A stretch of 64,000 nt of DNA from DATFRX01 sp035630615 (GTDB lineage: Bacteria; Actinomycetota; Actinomycetes; Propionibacteriales; Nocardioidaceae). Made by a program: the position numbers and the translations under genes. Positions 16,645 to 23,790 of this stretch are shown in pieces. The stretch is from assembly GCA_035630615.1 (NCBI GenBank), contig DASQKI010000025.1, forward strand, positions 1-64,000, given 5' to 3'. Under the pieces are notes generated by a model that did not search any database, was not told the origin of the DNA, and was given only the letters and a program-made list of their open reading frames with translations. Within the stretch, counting starts at the first letter, position 1. The number at the start of each line of letters is the position of its first letter.

Positions 16645-17658
16645 TCAGGCCGAGTCGGGCTGCGCGCCGGCGCCGCCAGCGGTATCGGGCACCGGGATGG
16701 CGCCGATGATCGCGTCGAGGACCCGATGGGCCGTGCGGCCGCCCATCGCGGCATCGGCCGTGAGCAGCAACCGGTGACCGAGGACGGGGTGGACCAGACG
16801 CTGGACGTCGTCCGGGATGACGTAGTCGCGGCGGTCGAGGGCGGCCGTGGCCTTGGCAGCTCGAATCAGGTGGAGTGTCGCTCGCGGCGAGGCACCGAGC
16901 CGGAGGTCGGGGGACCGGCGGGTCGCCGTGGTCAGGGCAACCGCGTAGCGCTGGACCGCCGGCGAGACGAACACCATGCGTGCGGTGGCGACCATCTTGG
17001 CCATCTCGGCAGCGTCGGTCACCGGTGCCAGGGTCGCCAGCGGGTCGGCGTCGGAGTGCGAGTCGAGCATCGCGAGCTCGGCGGCCTCGACCGGGTAGCC
17101 CATCGAGACCCGTGCCATGAACCGGTCGCGCTGCGCCTCTGGCAGGGGATAGGTGCCTTCCATCTCGATCGGGTTCTGCGTCGAGATGACCATGAAGGGG
17201 TCGTCGAGCTGGTAGGTCGTGTTGTCGACGGTGACCTGGCGCTCCTCCATGCACTCGAGCAGAGCCGACTGGGTCTTGGGCGAGGCGCGGTTGATCTCGT
17301 CGCCGACGACGATGTTGGCGAAGACGCCACCAGGTCGGAACTCGAACGTCCGGAGCTCCTGGTTGTAGATCGACACCCCGGTGACATCGCTGGGGAGCAG
17401 GTCCGGCGTGAACTGGATGCGGCGCACCGTCCCATCGATGGAACGGGCCAGGGACTTGGCGAGCATGGTCTTGCCGACCCCGGGAACGTCTTCGATCAGG
17501 AGATGACCGCCGGCGAGCAACACCGTGATCGTCGTCCGGACCACGTCCGTCTTGCCTTCGATGACAGTCTCGATGTTGCGCTGAATGCGGCGTACTACCT
17601 CGGTCAGCGCCTCGAAATCGCCACCAGGCCCGACGGCGCTCGATTGCGTGGTCGTCAC
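16645..17658 (-). CDS. MoxR family AAA+ ATPase
   Basis: 337 residues. Walker A is EDVPGVGKTMLAKSLA, Walker B is VVGDEINRASPKTQSALLE, and sensor 1 lies in FMVISTQNPIEMEGTYPLPEAQ with the RDRFM arginine finger region. These are the diagnostic MoxR sequences. The GTG at 17658 is favoured because GGAGG (17664-17668 on this strand) lies 5 bases upstream; an ATG at 17712 is also in frame. MoxR ATPases help insert or activate partner complexes; here the partners are presumably the two downstream genes. Confidence 0.92.
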   Translation of the reverse strand: MTTTQSSAVGPGGDFEALTEVVRRIQRNIETVIEGKTDVVRTTITVLLAGGHLLIEDVPGVGKTMLAKSLARSIDGTVRRIQFTPDLLPSDVTGVSIYNQELRTFEFRPGGVFANIVVGDEINRASPKTQSALLECMEERQVTVDNTTYQLDDPFMVISTQNPIEMEGTYPLPEAQRDRFMARVSMGYPVEAAELAMLDSHSDADPLATLAPVTDAAEMAKMVATARMVFVSPAVQRYAVALTTATRRSPDLRLGASPRATLHLIRAAKATAALDRRDYVIPDDVQRLVHPVLGHRLLLTADAAMGGRTAHRVLDAIIGAIPVPDTAGGAGAQPDSA

Positions 17659-17982
17659 CCGATCCTCCCTCTGCGCCCTGCGGCGCACTCTCCCATAGGC
17701 GGAGCGCCCCACTCCGGCCGCCGGTTGATCTTCTCAGTCCACAGGCGGGTAGACGCAACGCTCACCCATAACGATGCCGTACCACCTATACGTCGCCAAG
17801 GATTCGAAGGGTTCGATCTTGGCGCCGGCCTCCGATCTCCTCCGGGCAGGGGTCGACGAGGGCCCCTCCACCGTCCCCCACTTCGTCCCCACATCGCTCG
17901 ACAGCGGCTTTGACCTGCGGTTTTCCGTACGGGCTCAAGCGGCGGTGGGGGGCAATGCGGGTCGACATGCCTGGTTTGGCGA
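17659..17982. other. Intergenic region between moxR (-) and mraZ (+)
   Basis: About 390 bases separate the two divergent starts. No convincing reading frame with a ribosome binding site or codon bias is present on either strand. I see no clear -10 for moxR; the mraZ promoter and operator occupy the right-hand end. The middle (17840-17880) is G/C-rich with a GGGGTCGAC...GGGCCCC stretch of unknown meaning. Confidence 0.5.
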
Positions 17983-18022
17983 TTGCGAATGGAGGAGAGT
18001 GGGGTAAAGTGGCGCGCAGTGG
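17983..18022 (+). promoter_or_regulatory. mraZ promoter with three 10-bp-spaced MraZ boxes
   Basis: AGTGG occurs at 17998-18002, 18008-18012 and 18018-18022, exactly 10 bp apart, the spacing reported for MraZ operators (TGGG/GTGG-type boxes on one DNA face). TTGCGA (17983-17988) and TAAAGT (18005-18010), 16 bases apart, form a plausible promoter whose -10 overlaps the middle box. Autorepression by MraZ is the natural inference. Confidence 0.65.
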
Positions 18023-18046
18023 TGGACGTCGTGCGGGAGGTGGGTC

Positions 18047-18478
18047 ATGTTCCTCGGTACCCACACTCCGCGCCTGGACGACAAGGGCCGGATCTTCTTG
18101 CCGGCGAAGTTTCGCGACGACTTGCAGGGAGGGCTCGTGATCACCAAGGGCCAGGACCGCTGTCTGTACGTCTGGTCGCGTGGCGACTTCGAGGCACTGA
18201 CCGACCGGGTTCGGCAGGCGCCCTTCACAAATAAGGCCTCCCGCGACTTCCTGCGCGTGTTGTTTTCCGGTGCCTCCGACGAGATTCCGGACAAGCAGGG
18301 CCGGGTCACGATTCCGCCGGTGCTGCGGGAGTACGCCCGGCTGCAGCGCGACTGTGTGGTGATCGGCGCGATGGACCGCGTCGAGATTTGGGACGCCGAG
18401 GCGTGGGCTGCCTACAGCAGCGAGCACGAGGAGAGCTTCGCCTCGATGTCAGAGGAGGTGATCGACGGAGTCTTCTGA
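18047..18478 (+). CDS. mraZ: Transcriptional regulator MraZ
   Basis: 143 residues with two AbrB-like halves, each with the MraZ signature: FLGTHTPRLDDKGRIFLPAKFR and SDEIPDKQGRVTIPPVLREY. MraZ forms a ring-shaped DNA-binding oligomer and controls the dcw operon and itself. GGGAGG lies 8 bases before the ATG. It is the first gene of the cell-wall and division cluster. Confidence 0.96.
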   Translation: MFLGTHTPRLDDKGRIFLPAKFRDDLQGGLVITKGQDRCLYVWSRGDFEALTDRVRQAPFTNKASRDFLRVLFSGASDEIPDKQGRVTIPPVLREYARLQRDCVVIGAMDRVEIWDAEAWAAYSSEHEESFASMSEEVIDGVF

Positions 18479-18507
18479 CGCGTTCGCGCGAGGCCGGCGG
18501 CCGCGAC

Positions 18508-18607
18508 GTTCGGCCAGGTCTCCGCTCCGCTTCACCCGTCAGCTGGCGTTACTTCCCCGATGCCAGGCGACGACTTCCCGGTCGAGCGGAGGGAGACCTG
18601 ACCGAAC
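18508..18607 (+). ncRNA. Structured RNA between mraZ and rsmH (mraW-motif-like)
   Basis: A long closing helix pairs 18508-18532 with 18584-18607, with only a few mismatches (GTTCGG.CAGGTCTCC against its complement). Inside it a second hairpin pairs CTGGC 18543-18547 with GCCAG 18562-18566. An actinobacterial cis-acting RNA called the mraW motif has been described at this same location, before mraW (rsmH). I assign it by position and structure only, since I could not check its covariance model. It probably regulates translation of the downstream leader reading frame and rsmH. Confidence 0.55.
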
Positions 18608-18642
18608 GAACGGCACACCTGCAAGTACACGAGGGGACCACG

Positions 18643-18750
18643 ATGAGCACGGAGACTTCTGGTCGGCGTCAAACACCGGGTGCTGTCCGTTCCACTGCGC
18701 GCGCGGTCTGCTTGACGATGAACGTCCGCCCATGGGTGCGGGTGGGCTGA
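18643..18750 (+). CDS. 35-codon leader reading frame before rsmH
   Basis: The frame begins MSTETSGRRQTPGAVRSTA and ends TMNVRPWVRVG. GAGGGGACC lies 5 bases before its ATG. Its stop is 6 bases before the rsmH ATG, and rsmH itself has only a weak GAGG placed across that stop, so translational coupling is likely. It follows directly after the structured RNA. The Arg/Val-rich ending matches no protein family I recognise. Whether it acts as a leader peptide or as a small protein is unknown. Confidence 0.5.
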   Translation: MSTETSGRRQTPGAVRSTARAVCLTMNVRPWVRVG

Positions 18751-18756
18751 GGCGCC

Positions 18757-19710
18757 ATGGACCGCGCCGACCATGTCCCGGTGCTGTTGCGGCGGGTCGT
18801 CGACCTCGTGGCTCCCGTGCTCGAGCACGAGGACGCCGTGCTGGTCGACGCCACCCTTGGCCTCGGTGGGCACACCGAGGCCGTCCTGCGGCGGTGTCCG
18901 CAGGCCCGGGTGGTCGGGGTCGACCGCGATCCGCAGGCCCTCGAGTCCGCGCGGCAGCGTCTCGGCGACCTCGCCGATCGGGTGACCTTCGTCCACGCGG
19001 TCTACGACGAGATCGAGGCGACGCTGGCGGGGCTCGGCATCACGCGGATCGACGCCGCGTTGTTCGACCTCGGGGTGTCGTCGCTGCAACTCGATCGGGT
19101 CGAGCGCGGATTCGCGTACGCCACTGACGCTCCGCTCGACATGCGCATGGACGCGACGAGCGGTACGCGGGCCGCCGACGTGCTCGCCACCTACTCCCAG
19201 GACGAACTCACCCGAGTACTTCGGGACTACGGCGAGGAGCGGTTCGCCAAGCGGATCGCGGCGGCGATCGTACGGGCGCGCCGCGACGCGCCACTCGAGC
19301 GAACCGGCCAGCTGGTCGAACTCGTGCGAGACGCGATCCCCGCGCCGGCCCGCCGCCGCGGCGGGCATCCCGCCAAGCGAACCTTCCAAGCGTTGCGCAT
19401 CGAGGTCAACCACGAGCTCGACGCGCTGCGCCGCGCGCTGCCGCAAGCCATCGACGCGGTCTGCGTCGGTGGGCGCCTCGTGGTGCTGTCCTACCACTCG
19501 CTCGAGGACCGGATGGTCAAGCGCCAGCTCGCATCCCGGTCGCGCTCGTCGTTGCCCGAAGGCTTGCCGGTCCGATCGGACGAGGCGCAGGCGGAGTGGC
19601 GGCTGCTCACCCGTGGCGCCGAGCAGGCGAGTGACGAGGAGGTTGCCGCCAATCCGCGAGCCCGCTCGGTGCGGTTGCGAGCTGCCGAGCGACTGAGGGA
19701 GGCGGCATGA
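18757..19710 (+). CDS. rsmH: 16S rRNA (cytosine-1402-N4)-methyltransferase
   Basis: 317 residues. DHVPVLLRRVV, DATLGLGGHTEAVL (SAM motif), GVDRDPQALESARQRL and DIGVSS-type FDLGVSSLQLDRVERGF are all RsmH signatures, and the C-terminus has RRGGHPAKRTFQALRIEVN and YHSLEDRMVKR. It methylates C1402 of 16S rRNA in the ribosomal P site. Formerly mraW, it is always linked to the dcw cluster. Its stop overlaps the ATG of a 26-codon frame. Confidence 0.96.
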   Translation: MDRADHVPVLLRRVVDLVAPVLEHEDAVLVDATLGLGGHTEAVLRRCPQARVVGVDRDPQALESARQRLGDLADRVTFVHAVYDEIEATLAGLGITRIDAALFDLGVSSLQLDRVERGFAYATDAPLDMRMDATSGTRAADVLATYSQDELTRVLRDYGEERFAKRIAAAIVRARRDAPLERTGQLVELVRDAIPAPARRRGGHPAKRTFQALRIEVNHELDALRRALPQAIDAVCVGGRLVVLSYHSLEDRMVKRQLASRSRSSLPEGLPVRSDEAQAEWRLLTRGAEQASDEEVAANPRARSVRLRAAERLREAA

Positions 19711-19787
19711 GCGAGCGTAGCGAGCGAACAAGTGACACAGCCTCCTGGCTCATGCGGCCGACGAGCGTCAGCGAGGCGGTCGCATGA
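19707..19787 (+). CDS. 26-codon coupled micro-ORF, copy 1
   Basis: Translation begins MSERSERTSDTASWLMRPTS and ends VSEAVA. The ATG overlaps the rsmH stop (ATGA), and the stop overlaps the ATG of copy 2. GAGGGAGG lies 5 bases before the ATG, at the end of rsmH. Ser/Glu/Arg-rich, with no membrane segment and no known homologue. It may be a real peptide or simply a device for passing ribosomes from rsmH to ftsL. Confidence 0.45.
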   Translation: MSERSERTSDTASWLMRPTSVSEAVA

Positions 19788-19860
19788 GCGAGCGTAGCGA
19801 GCGAACATGTGACACAGCCTCCTGGCTCGTGCGGCCGACGAGCGTCAGCGAGGCGGTCGC
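19707..19860 (+). repeat. Tandem duplication of a 77-bp coding unit
   Basis: Units 19707-19783 and 19784-19860 differ at only two positions. Each begins ATGAGCGAGCGTAGCGAGCG and ends GCGAGGCGGTCGC. Each encodes a complete 26-codon frame whose stop overlaps the next ATG, which is why the period is 77 (81 minus 4). In unit 2, GCTCGT 19825-19830 can pair with ACGAGC 19838-19843, and GCCTC 19817-19821 with GAGGC 19850-19854, covering the GAGG before ftsL. In unit 1 one base breaks the inner stem. Confidence 0.9.
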
Positions 19861-19864
19861 ATGA
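19784..19864 (+). CDS. 26-codon coupled micro-ORF, copy 2
   Basis: Identical to copy 1 except Ser9 to Cys and Met16 to Val. Both stop-start overlaps are kept: its ATG overlaps the stop of copy 1 and its TGA overlaps the ATG of ftsL. GAGGCGG precedes it at the end of copy 1. The absence of any frame-disrupting change in either copy suggests the frame matters, or that the duplication is recent. Confidence 0.45.
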   Translation: MSERSERTCDTASWLVRPTSVSEAVA

Positions 19865-20409
19865 GCTCCCCGATGGGAGCGGTCCGCTCCCGAGTCGCGA
19901 GGCTTCGGCCGGACGCTCGGTCGTTGCCGCGCCTGGCGGCGGTGCCGCCGCGCATGGCGAACGCTCGGAGTGGCCCGTTCGTACTGTTGGTCTCCGCCAT
20001 GCTGGTCGTCGGCCTGGTCGGACTCCTCCTCCTGAACCTGTCGATGCAGAAAGGGTCGTTCCGGCTGGCCGCGCTGGAGTCCGAGGCATCCCACCTCCAG
20101 ACTCGTGAGCAGAGCCTGGACATGAAGGTCGACCGGCTCTCCAGCAGCGACCGGCTCGCGGCCGAGGCGATCGACATGGGCATGGTGCCCAACCCCAACC
20201 CGGTGTTCCTCGACCTGTCCGACGGGTCGATCATCGGCGATCCGGCCACGGCCCAGCCGCGCGTGGACCCTGCTCCACCGACGAGCCCGTCGGACGGCGA
20301 TGCCCAGTCCGACGACGCCGACCAGTCCGGTGACGCCGACCAGACCGACGACGCCGACCAGACCGGTGACGCCGACCAGACCGAACAGCAGCCCACGGGG
20401 CAACAATGA
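19861..20409 (+). CDS. ftsL: Cell division protein FtsL
   Basis: 182 residues. A basic cytoplasmic N-terminus (about 1-38) is followed by one membrane helix (GPFVLLVSAMLVVGLVGLLLLNL, about residues 39-60) and a short periplasmic leucine-zipper-like coiled coil (LAALESEASHLQTREQSLDMKVDRL). It ends in an acidic low-complexity tail of four six-residue repeats. Sequence conservation in FtsL is low; the call rests on topology and position between rsmH and ftsI. FtsL recruits and activates FtsW-FtsI at the septum. Confidence 0.85.
   Translation: MSSPMGAVRSRVARLRPDARSLPRLAAVPPRMANARSGPFVLLVSAMLVVGLVGLLLLNLSMQKGSFRLAALESEASHLQTREQSLDMKVDRLSSSDRLAAEAIDMGMVPNPNPVFLDLSDGSIIGDPATAQPRVDPAPPTSPSDGDAQSDDADQSGDADQTDDADQTGDADQTEQQPTGQQ
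20314..20385 (+). repeat. Four 18-bp repeats in the ftsL tail
   Basis: Units at 20314, 20332, 20350 and 20368 encode DADQSG, DADQTD, DADQTG and DADQTE. This acidic, disordered tail is beyond the FtsL coiled coil and probably varies in copy number between strains. Confidence 0.85.
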
Positions 20410-22181
20410 CGAGCCGTACGCCGCCCCGGCGCCGGCCGCGCTCGGGGCGGACGCGCCGTTCGTACTCCCGGATGCGGCTGTCGATCCTGTGCATCGGCTT
20501 CGTATTGTCACTGTTCGCCGCCCGCCTGTTTCAGCTCCAAGGCGTCGACGCCAATGCGTACGCCTCGATGGCGGAGGACGAGAGCACCCAGACGGTCGAG
20601 CTGCACGCGAGCAGGGGCGCGATCCTCGACCGCAACGGCGTCGAGCTGGCGTCGACCGTCGACGCGGTCGCGCTGACCGCCGATCCCACGATGACCAGCG
20701 ACTCCGCGACGCAAATTGCCGCGATCCTGCAGCGGCGTCTGGGGCTCGACTACTTCGACACCGTCGGTCTGCTGCGGACGCCCGACACCCGCTTCGTCTA
20801 TCTCGCCCGCCAGGTGCCGATGTGGAAGGCCGACGCCGTGACGAGGGAGCTCGACAAGGCCAACCTCGTCGGAGTCTTCACCGAGCGCGACCCACTACGC
20901 ACCTATCCCGACGGCGACGCGGCGTCCAGTCTGGTAGGCGTCGTCGGAGACGACGGCGCTGGGCTGTCGGGGCTCGAGTACGAGTTCGACGACGAGCTGT
21001 CCGGCAAGGACGGTCACGCGACCTACATCCTGTCGCCGTCGGGGGAGCGCATCCCGCTGTCCGACGCGATCATCGACGACCCGGAGCCGGGCATCGGGCT
21101 GCAGACGTCGATCGACCGCGACGTCCAGTGGTGGGCCGAGCGTCGGCTTACCCGGGCGGTCCGCGACACCGGCTCCGACTGGGGCACGGCGATCACGATC
21201 GACGTGCGCACCGGGGAGATCGTGCAGTTCTCACAATGTCCCGGCTTCGACCCCAACCGGGCCGGGTCGCTGGACAAGGACGACATGGTCAACCGCGGCG
21301 TGCAGTACGTCTACGAGCCGGGCAGCGTCGAGAAGGTCCTGACGTACTCGGCGCTGGCCGACGCCGGCAAGGTGACGCCGCGTACTCGGATCAAGGTGCC
21401 GGGCTCTTACTACGTCGACGGCTACGAGATCAACGACGACTGGTCGCACGGCACGATCAGGCTGACCGCCACGGGAGCGATCGCGCTGTCGTCGAACCTC
21501 GCGGCGATCCTGGCCTCGCAGCGGATCTCGGCGGCCGAACTCTACGATTACCTCCGGTCGTTCGGCCTCGGCGAGGAGACCGGAGTGGAATTGCCGGGTG
21601 AGTCGGCCGGGATCCTGGCCGACGCCGACTCGTGGAGCGACTCCCAGCACGCGACGATCGCGTTCGGTCAAGGGTTGTCGGTGACGACCGTGCAGATGGC
21701 CGCCGCGATCGCCGCGATCGCCAATGACGGCGTCTACATCGAGCCGAGACTCGTGACCGGGTACGTCCAGCCTGACGGCAGCATCGAGCCGGCTCCGGAG
21801 CCCGAGTCTCATCGGGTCATCAGCGAGCGGGCGGCGCGGATCGTGGCGACCATGATGACCGCGACGACCCAAGACGGCGGCACCGCGCCGCTCGCGGCGA
21901 TTCCGGGCTACCGCGTCGCCGGCAAGACGGGCACCGCCCAGCGGGTCGACCAGGACACGCTCGGCTACGTCCCGGGTCAGCGAACCATCTCGTTCGCCGG
22001 CTTCGCGCCCGCCGACGATCCGCGTTTCATGACATATGTCGTGATGGACAATCCCAAGGACGGCAGCTTCGGCGGCACCGGAGCCGGTCCGGTCTTCCAG
22101 GACATCATGTCGATGGTGTTGCAGCGCTACGGCATTCCGCCGACGGGAGCCAAGCCGGTCCACATCCCGCTCGAATGGTGA
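20406..22181 (+). CDS. ftsI: Septal peptidoglycan transpeptidase FtsI (class B PBP)
   Basis: 591 residues. A short basic cytoplasmic segment and one membrane anchor (about 24-42) precede the PBP dimerisation domain (SRGAILDRNGVELA) and the transpeptidase domain. Active-site motifs are intact: SxxK as Ser307-V-E-Lys310, SxN as Ser362-Ser-Asn364, and KTGT at 507-510. It cross-links septal peptidoglycan together with FtsW. ATG 20406 overlaps the ftsL stop (ATGA). Confidence 0.95.
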   Translation: MTSRTPPRRRPRSGRTRRSYSRMRLSILCIGFVLSLFAARLFQLQGVDANAYASMAEDESTQTVELHASRGAILDRNGVELASTVDAVALTADPTMTSDSATQIAAILQRRLGLDYFDTVGLLRTPDTRFVYLARQVPMWKADAVTRELDKANLVGVFTERDPLRTYPDGDAASSLVGVVGDDGAGLSGLEYEFDDELSGKDGHATYILSPSGERIPLSDAIIDDPEPGIGLQTSIDRDVQWWAERRLTRAVRDTGSDWGTAITIDVRTGEIVQFSQCPGFDPNRAGSLDKDDMVNRGVQYVYEPGSVEKVLTYSALADAGKVTPRTRIKVPGSYYVDGYEINDDWSHGTIRLTATGAIALSSNLAAILASQRISAAELYDYLRSFGLGEETGVELPGESAGILADADSWSDSQHATIAFGQGLSVTTVQMAAAIAAIANDGVYIEPRLVTGYVQPDGSIEPAPEPESHRVISERAARIVATMMTATTQDGGTAPLAAIPGYRVAGKTGTAQRVDQDTLGYVPGQRTISFAGFAPADDPRFMTYVVMDNPKDGSFGGTGAGPVFQDIMSMVLQRYGIPPTGAKPVHIPLEW

Positions 22182-22218
22182 CGGCGACCCAGCGCCTCGT
22201 GCCGCCACACACTCTTAG

Positions 22219-22224
22219 TAGCCT
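22219..22224 (+). promoter_or_regulatory. Leaderless murE promoter -10
   Basis: TAGCCT ends 6 bases before the GTG of murE, and there is no ribosome binding site in the 49-base ftsI-murE gap. This predicts an internal promoter giving a leaderless murE mRNA, so the mur genes need not depend wholly on upstream transcription. Confidence 0.6.
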
Positions 22225-22230
22225 CAGCCG

Positions 22231-23790
22231 GTGCGCTCCGAACCGACGACACGGGGCTCCGAAGTCCTGGGAGCCCGACCACAACGGGTTCGGCCCGTCG
22301 CGCTCGCCACGGTCGCGAGCGTCGTCGGGGCCGATGCCGTTGAGGGCGACGTCACCGTCAGCGGGGTGACGCTGCGGTCGCAGTCGGTCCGGCCGGACGA
22401 CCTCTACGCGGCGCTGCCCGGCGCCAGGACGCACGGCGCCCGATACGCCGCGGACGCGGCCGACCGAGGTGCGGTCGCTTTTCTCACCGACCCGACCGGC
22501 GCCGGCACCTGCCGGGAGACCGGCCGACCGGTGCTCGTCGTCGAGGGTCCCCGTGACCGACTGGGCGAGGTGGCATCGGTCGTCTACGGCTCGCCCAGCG
22601 ATCGGATCGCGACGCTCGGCGTCACCGGCACGCAAGGCAAGACCACCGTGACCTTTTTGACCGAGGCCGGGCTGCGCGGCGTCGGCGCGACCGCGGCCGT
22701 CGTCGGCACGACCGGCACCCGGATCGCGGGACGGCCGGTTAAGTCGACGCTGACCACGCCGGAGGCGCCGGACCTGCACGCGCTGCTTGCCGTCATGGTC
22801 GAGCAGGGCGTCGACGCCTGTGCGATGGAAGTGTCGAGTCACGCGCTCATCCAGGGCCGGGTCGACGGTGTCGTATTCGACGTCGCCACGTTTTTGAACC
22901 TCGGCCGTGACCATCTCGACTTTCACGGCGACATGGCGTCGTACTTCGAGGCCAAGGCCGCGCTGTTCACGCCGGAGCGGGCCCGACGGGCAGTGGTCGA
23001 CATCGACGACGACTACGGCCGGCGGCTCGTCGAGCGGCTCGAGATCCCGTACTCGACGCTGTCGACCGACGGTGCTGACGCGGACTGGCGGGCCGAACGG
23101 ATCGAGGCGACGGCCCAGGGCACGGCCTTCGACGTCATTGCGCCGGACGGCGGCCGACACGACGTGCGGTTGCCGCTGGTCGGCACGTTCAACGTCGCCA
23201 ACGCGCTGGCGGCGCTCGCGAGCCTGGTCGCCGTCGGCTATCCGATCGACGCCGTGATCCAGGGGCTCGCCGACTGCCCGTCGGTGCCGGGGCGGATGGA
23301 GTCGGTCGACGCCGGCCAATCGTTCGCGGCCATCGTCGACTACGCCCACAAGCCAGACGCGCTGCGGGCCGTCCTCACGTCACTGCGTCCCCTGACGACG
23401 GGCCGGATCCTCCTCGTCATCGGCGCCGGCGGTGACCGTGACGCCGGCAAGCGCCCGCTGATGGGCGAGGTCGCCGCCGCCTTCGCCGACGTGGTCGTGG
23501 TCACCGACGACAACCCGCGCACCGAGACGCCGGCCGCGATCCGTTCTGAGGTTTTGGCCGGTGCCCGGGCGAGCGGGTCGTCGACGGAGCTGGTCGAGAT
23601 CGGCGACCGGCGAAAGGCGATCCGACTCGCCGTGTCGTCGGCCCACGACGGTGACTGTGTTGTCGTCGCCGGCAAGGGACACGAGACCGGCCAGGAGATT
23701 GACGGCGTGGTACATCCCTTCGACGACGTGGTCGAGCTGCGTGCCGCACTCGAGGAGCGACTCGGACCAGATGCGGAGTCGGAATCGTGA
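22231..23790 (+). CDS. murE: UDP-MurNAc-tripeptide synthetase (meso- or LL-DAP adding) MurE
   Basis: 519 residues. The Mur ligase P-loop is GVTGTQGKTTVTFL, and TTPEAPDL, MEVSSHAL and LGRDHLDFHG follow. The DNPR motif (DDNPRTE) marks enzymes that add diaminopimelate rather than lysine, and YAHKPDAL precedes it. MurE adds the third stem residue to UDP-MurNAc-L-Ala-D-Glu in the cytoplasm. The GTG start matches the leaderless promoter. Confidence 0.95.
   Translation: MRSEPTTRGSEVLGARPQRVRPVALATVASVVGADAVEGDVTVSGVTLRSQSVRPDDLYAALPGARTHGARYAADAADRGAVAFLTDPTGAGTCRETGRPVLVVEGPRDRLGEVASVVYGSPSDRIATLGVTGTQGKTTVTFLTEAGLRGVGATAAVVGTTGTRIAGRPVKSTLTTPEAPDLHALLAVMVEQGVDACAMEVSSHALIQGRVDGVVFDVATFLNLGRDHLDFHGDMASYFEAKAALFTPERARRAVVDIDDDYGRRLVERLEIPYSTLSTDGADADWRAERIEATAQGTAFDVIAPDGGRHDVRLPLVGTFNVANALAALASLVAVGYPIDAVIQGLADCPSVPGRMESVDAGQSFAAIVDYAHKPDALRAVLTSLRPLTTGRILLVIGAGGDRDAGKRPLMGEVAAAFADVVVVTDDNPRTETPAAIRSEVLAGARASGSSTELVEIGDRRKAIRLAVSSAHDGDCVVVAGKGHETGQEIDGVVHPFDDVVELRAALEERLGPDAESES

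Noticed and set aside
17774..18007. 77-codon frame upstream of mraZ
   Set aside because: No ribosome binding site, no recognisable sequence, and it runs through the mraZ promoter and operator.
19707..19860. CRISPR-like tandem repeat
   Set aside because: Only two directly abutting units, no spacers, and in-frame stop-start overlaps; not a CRISPR array.
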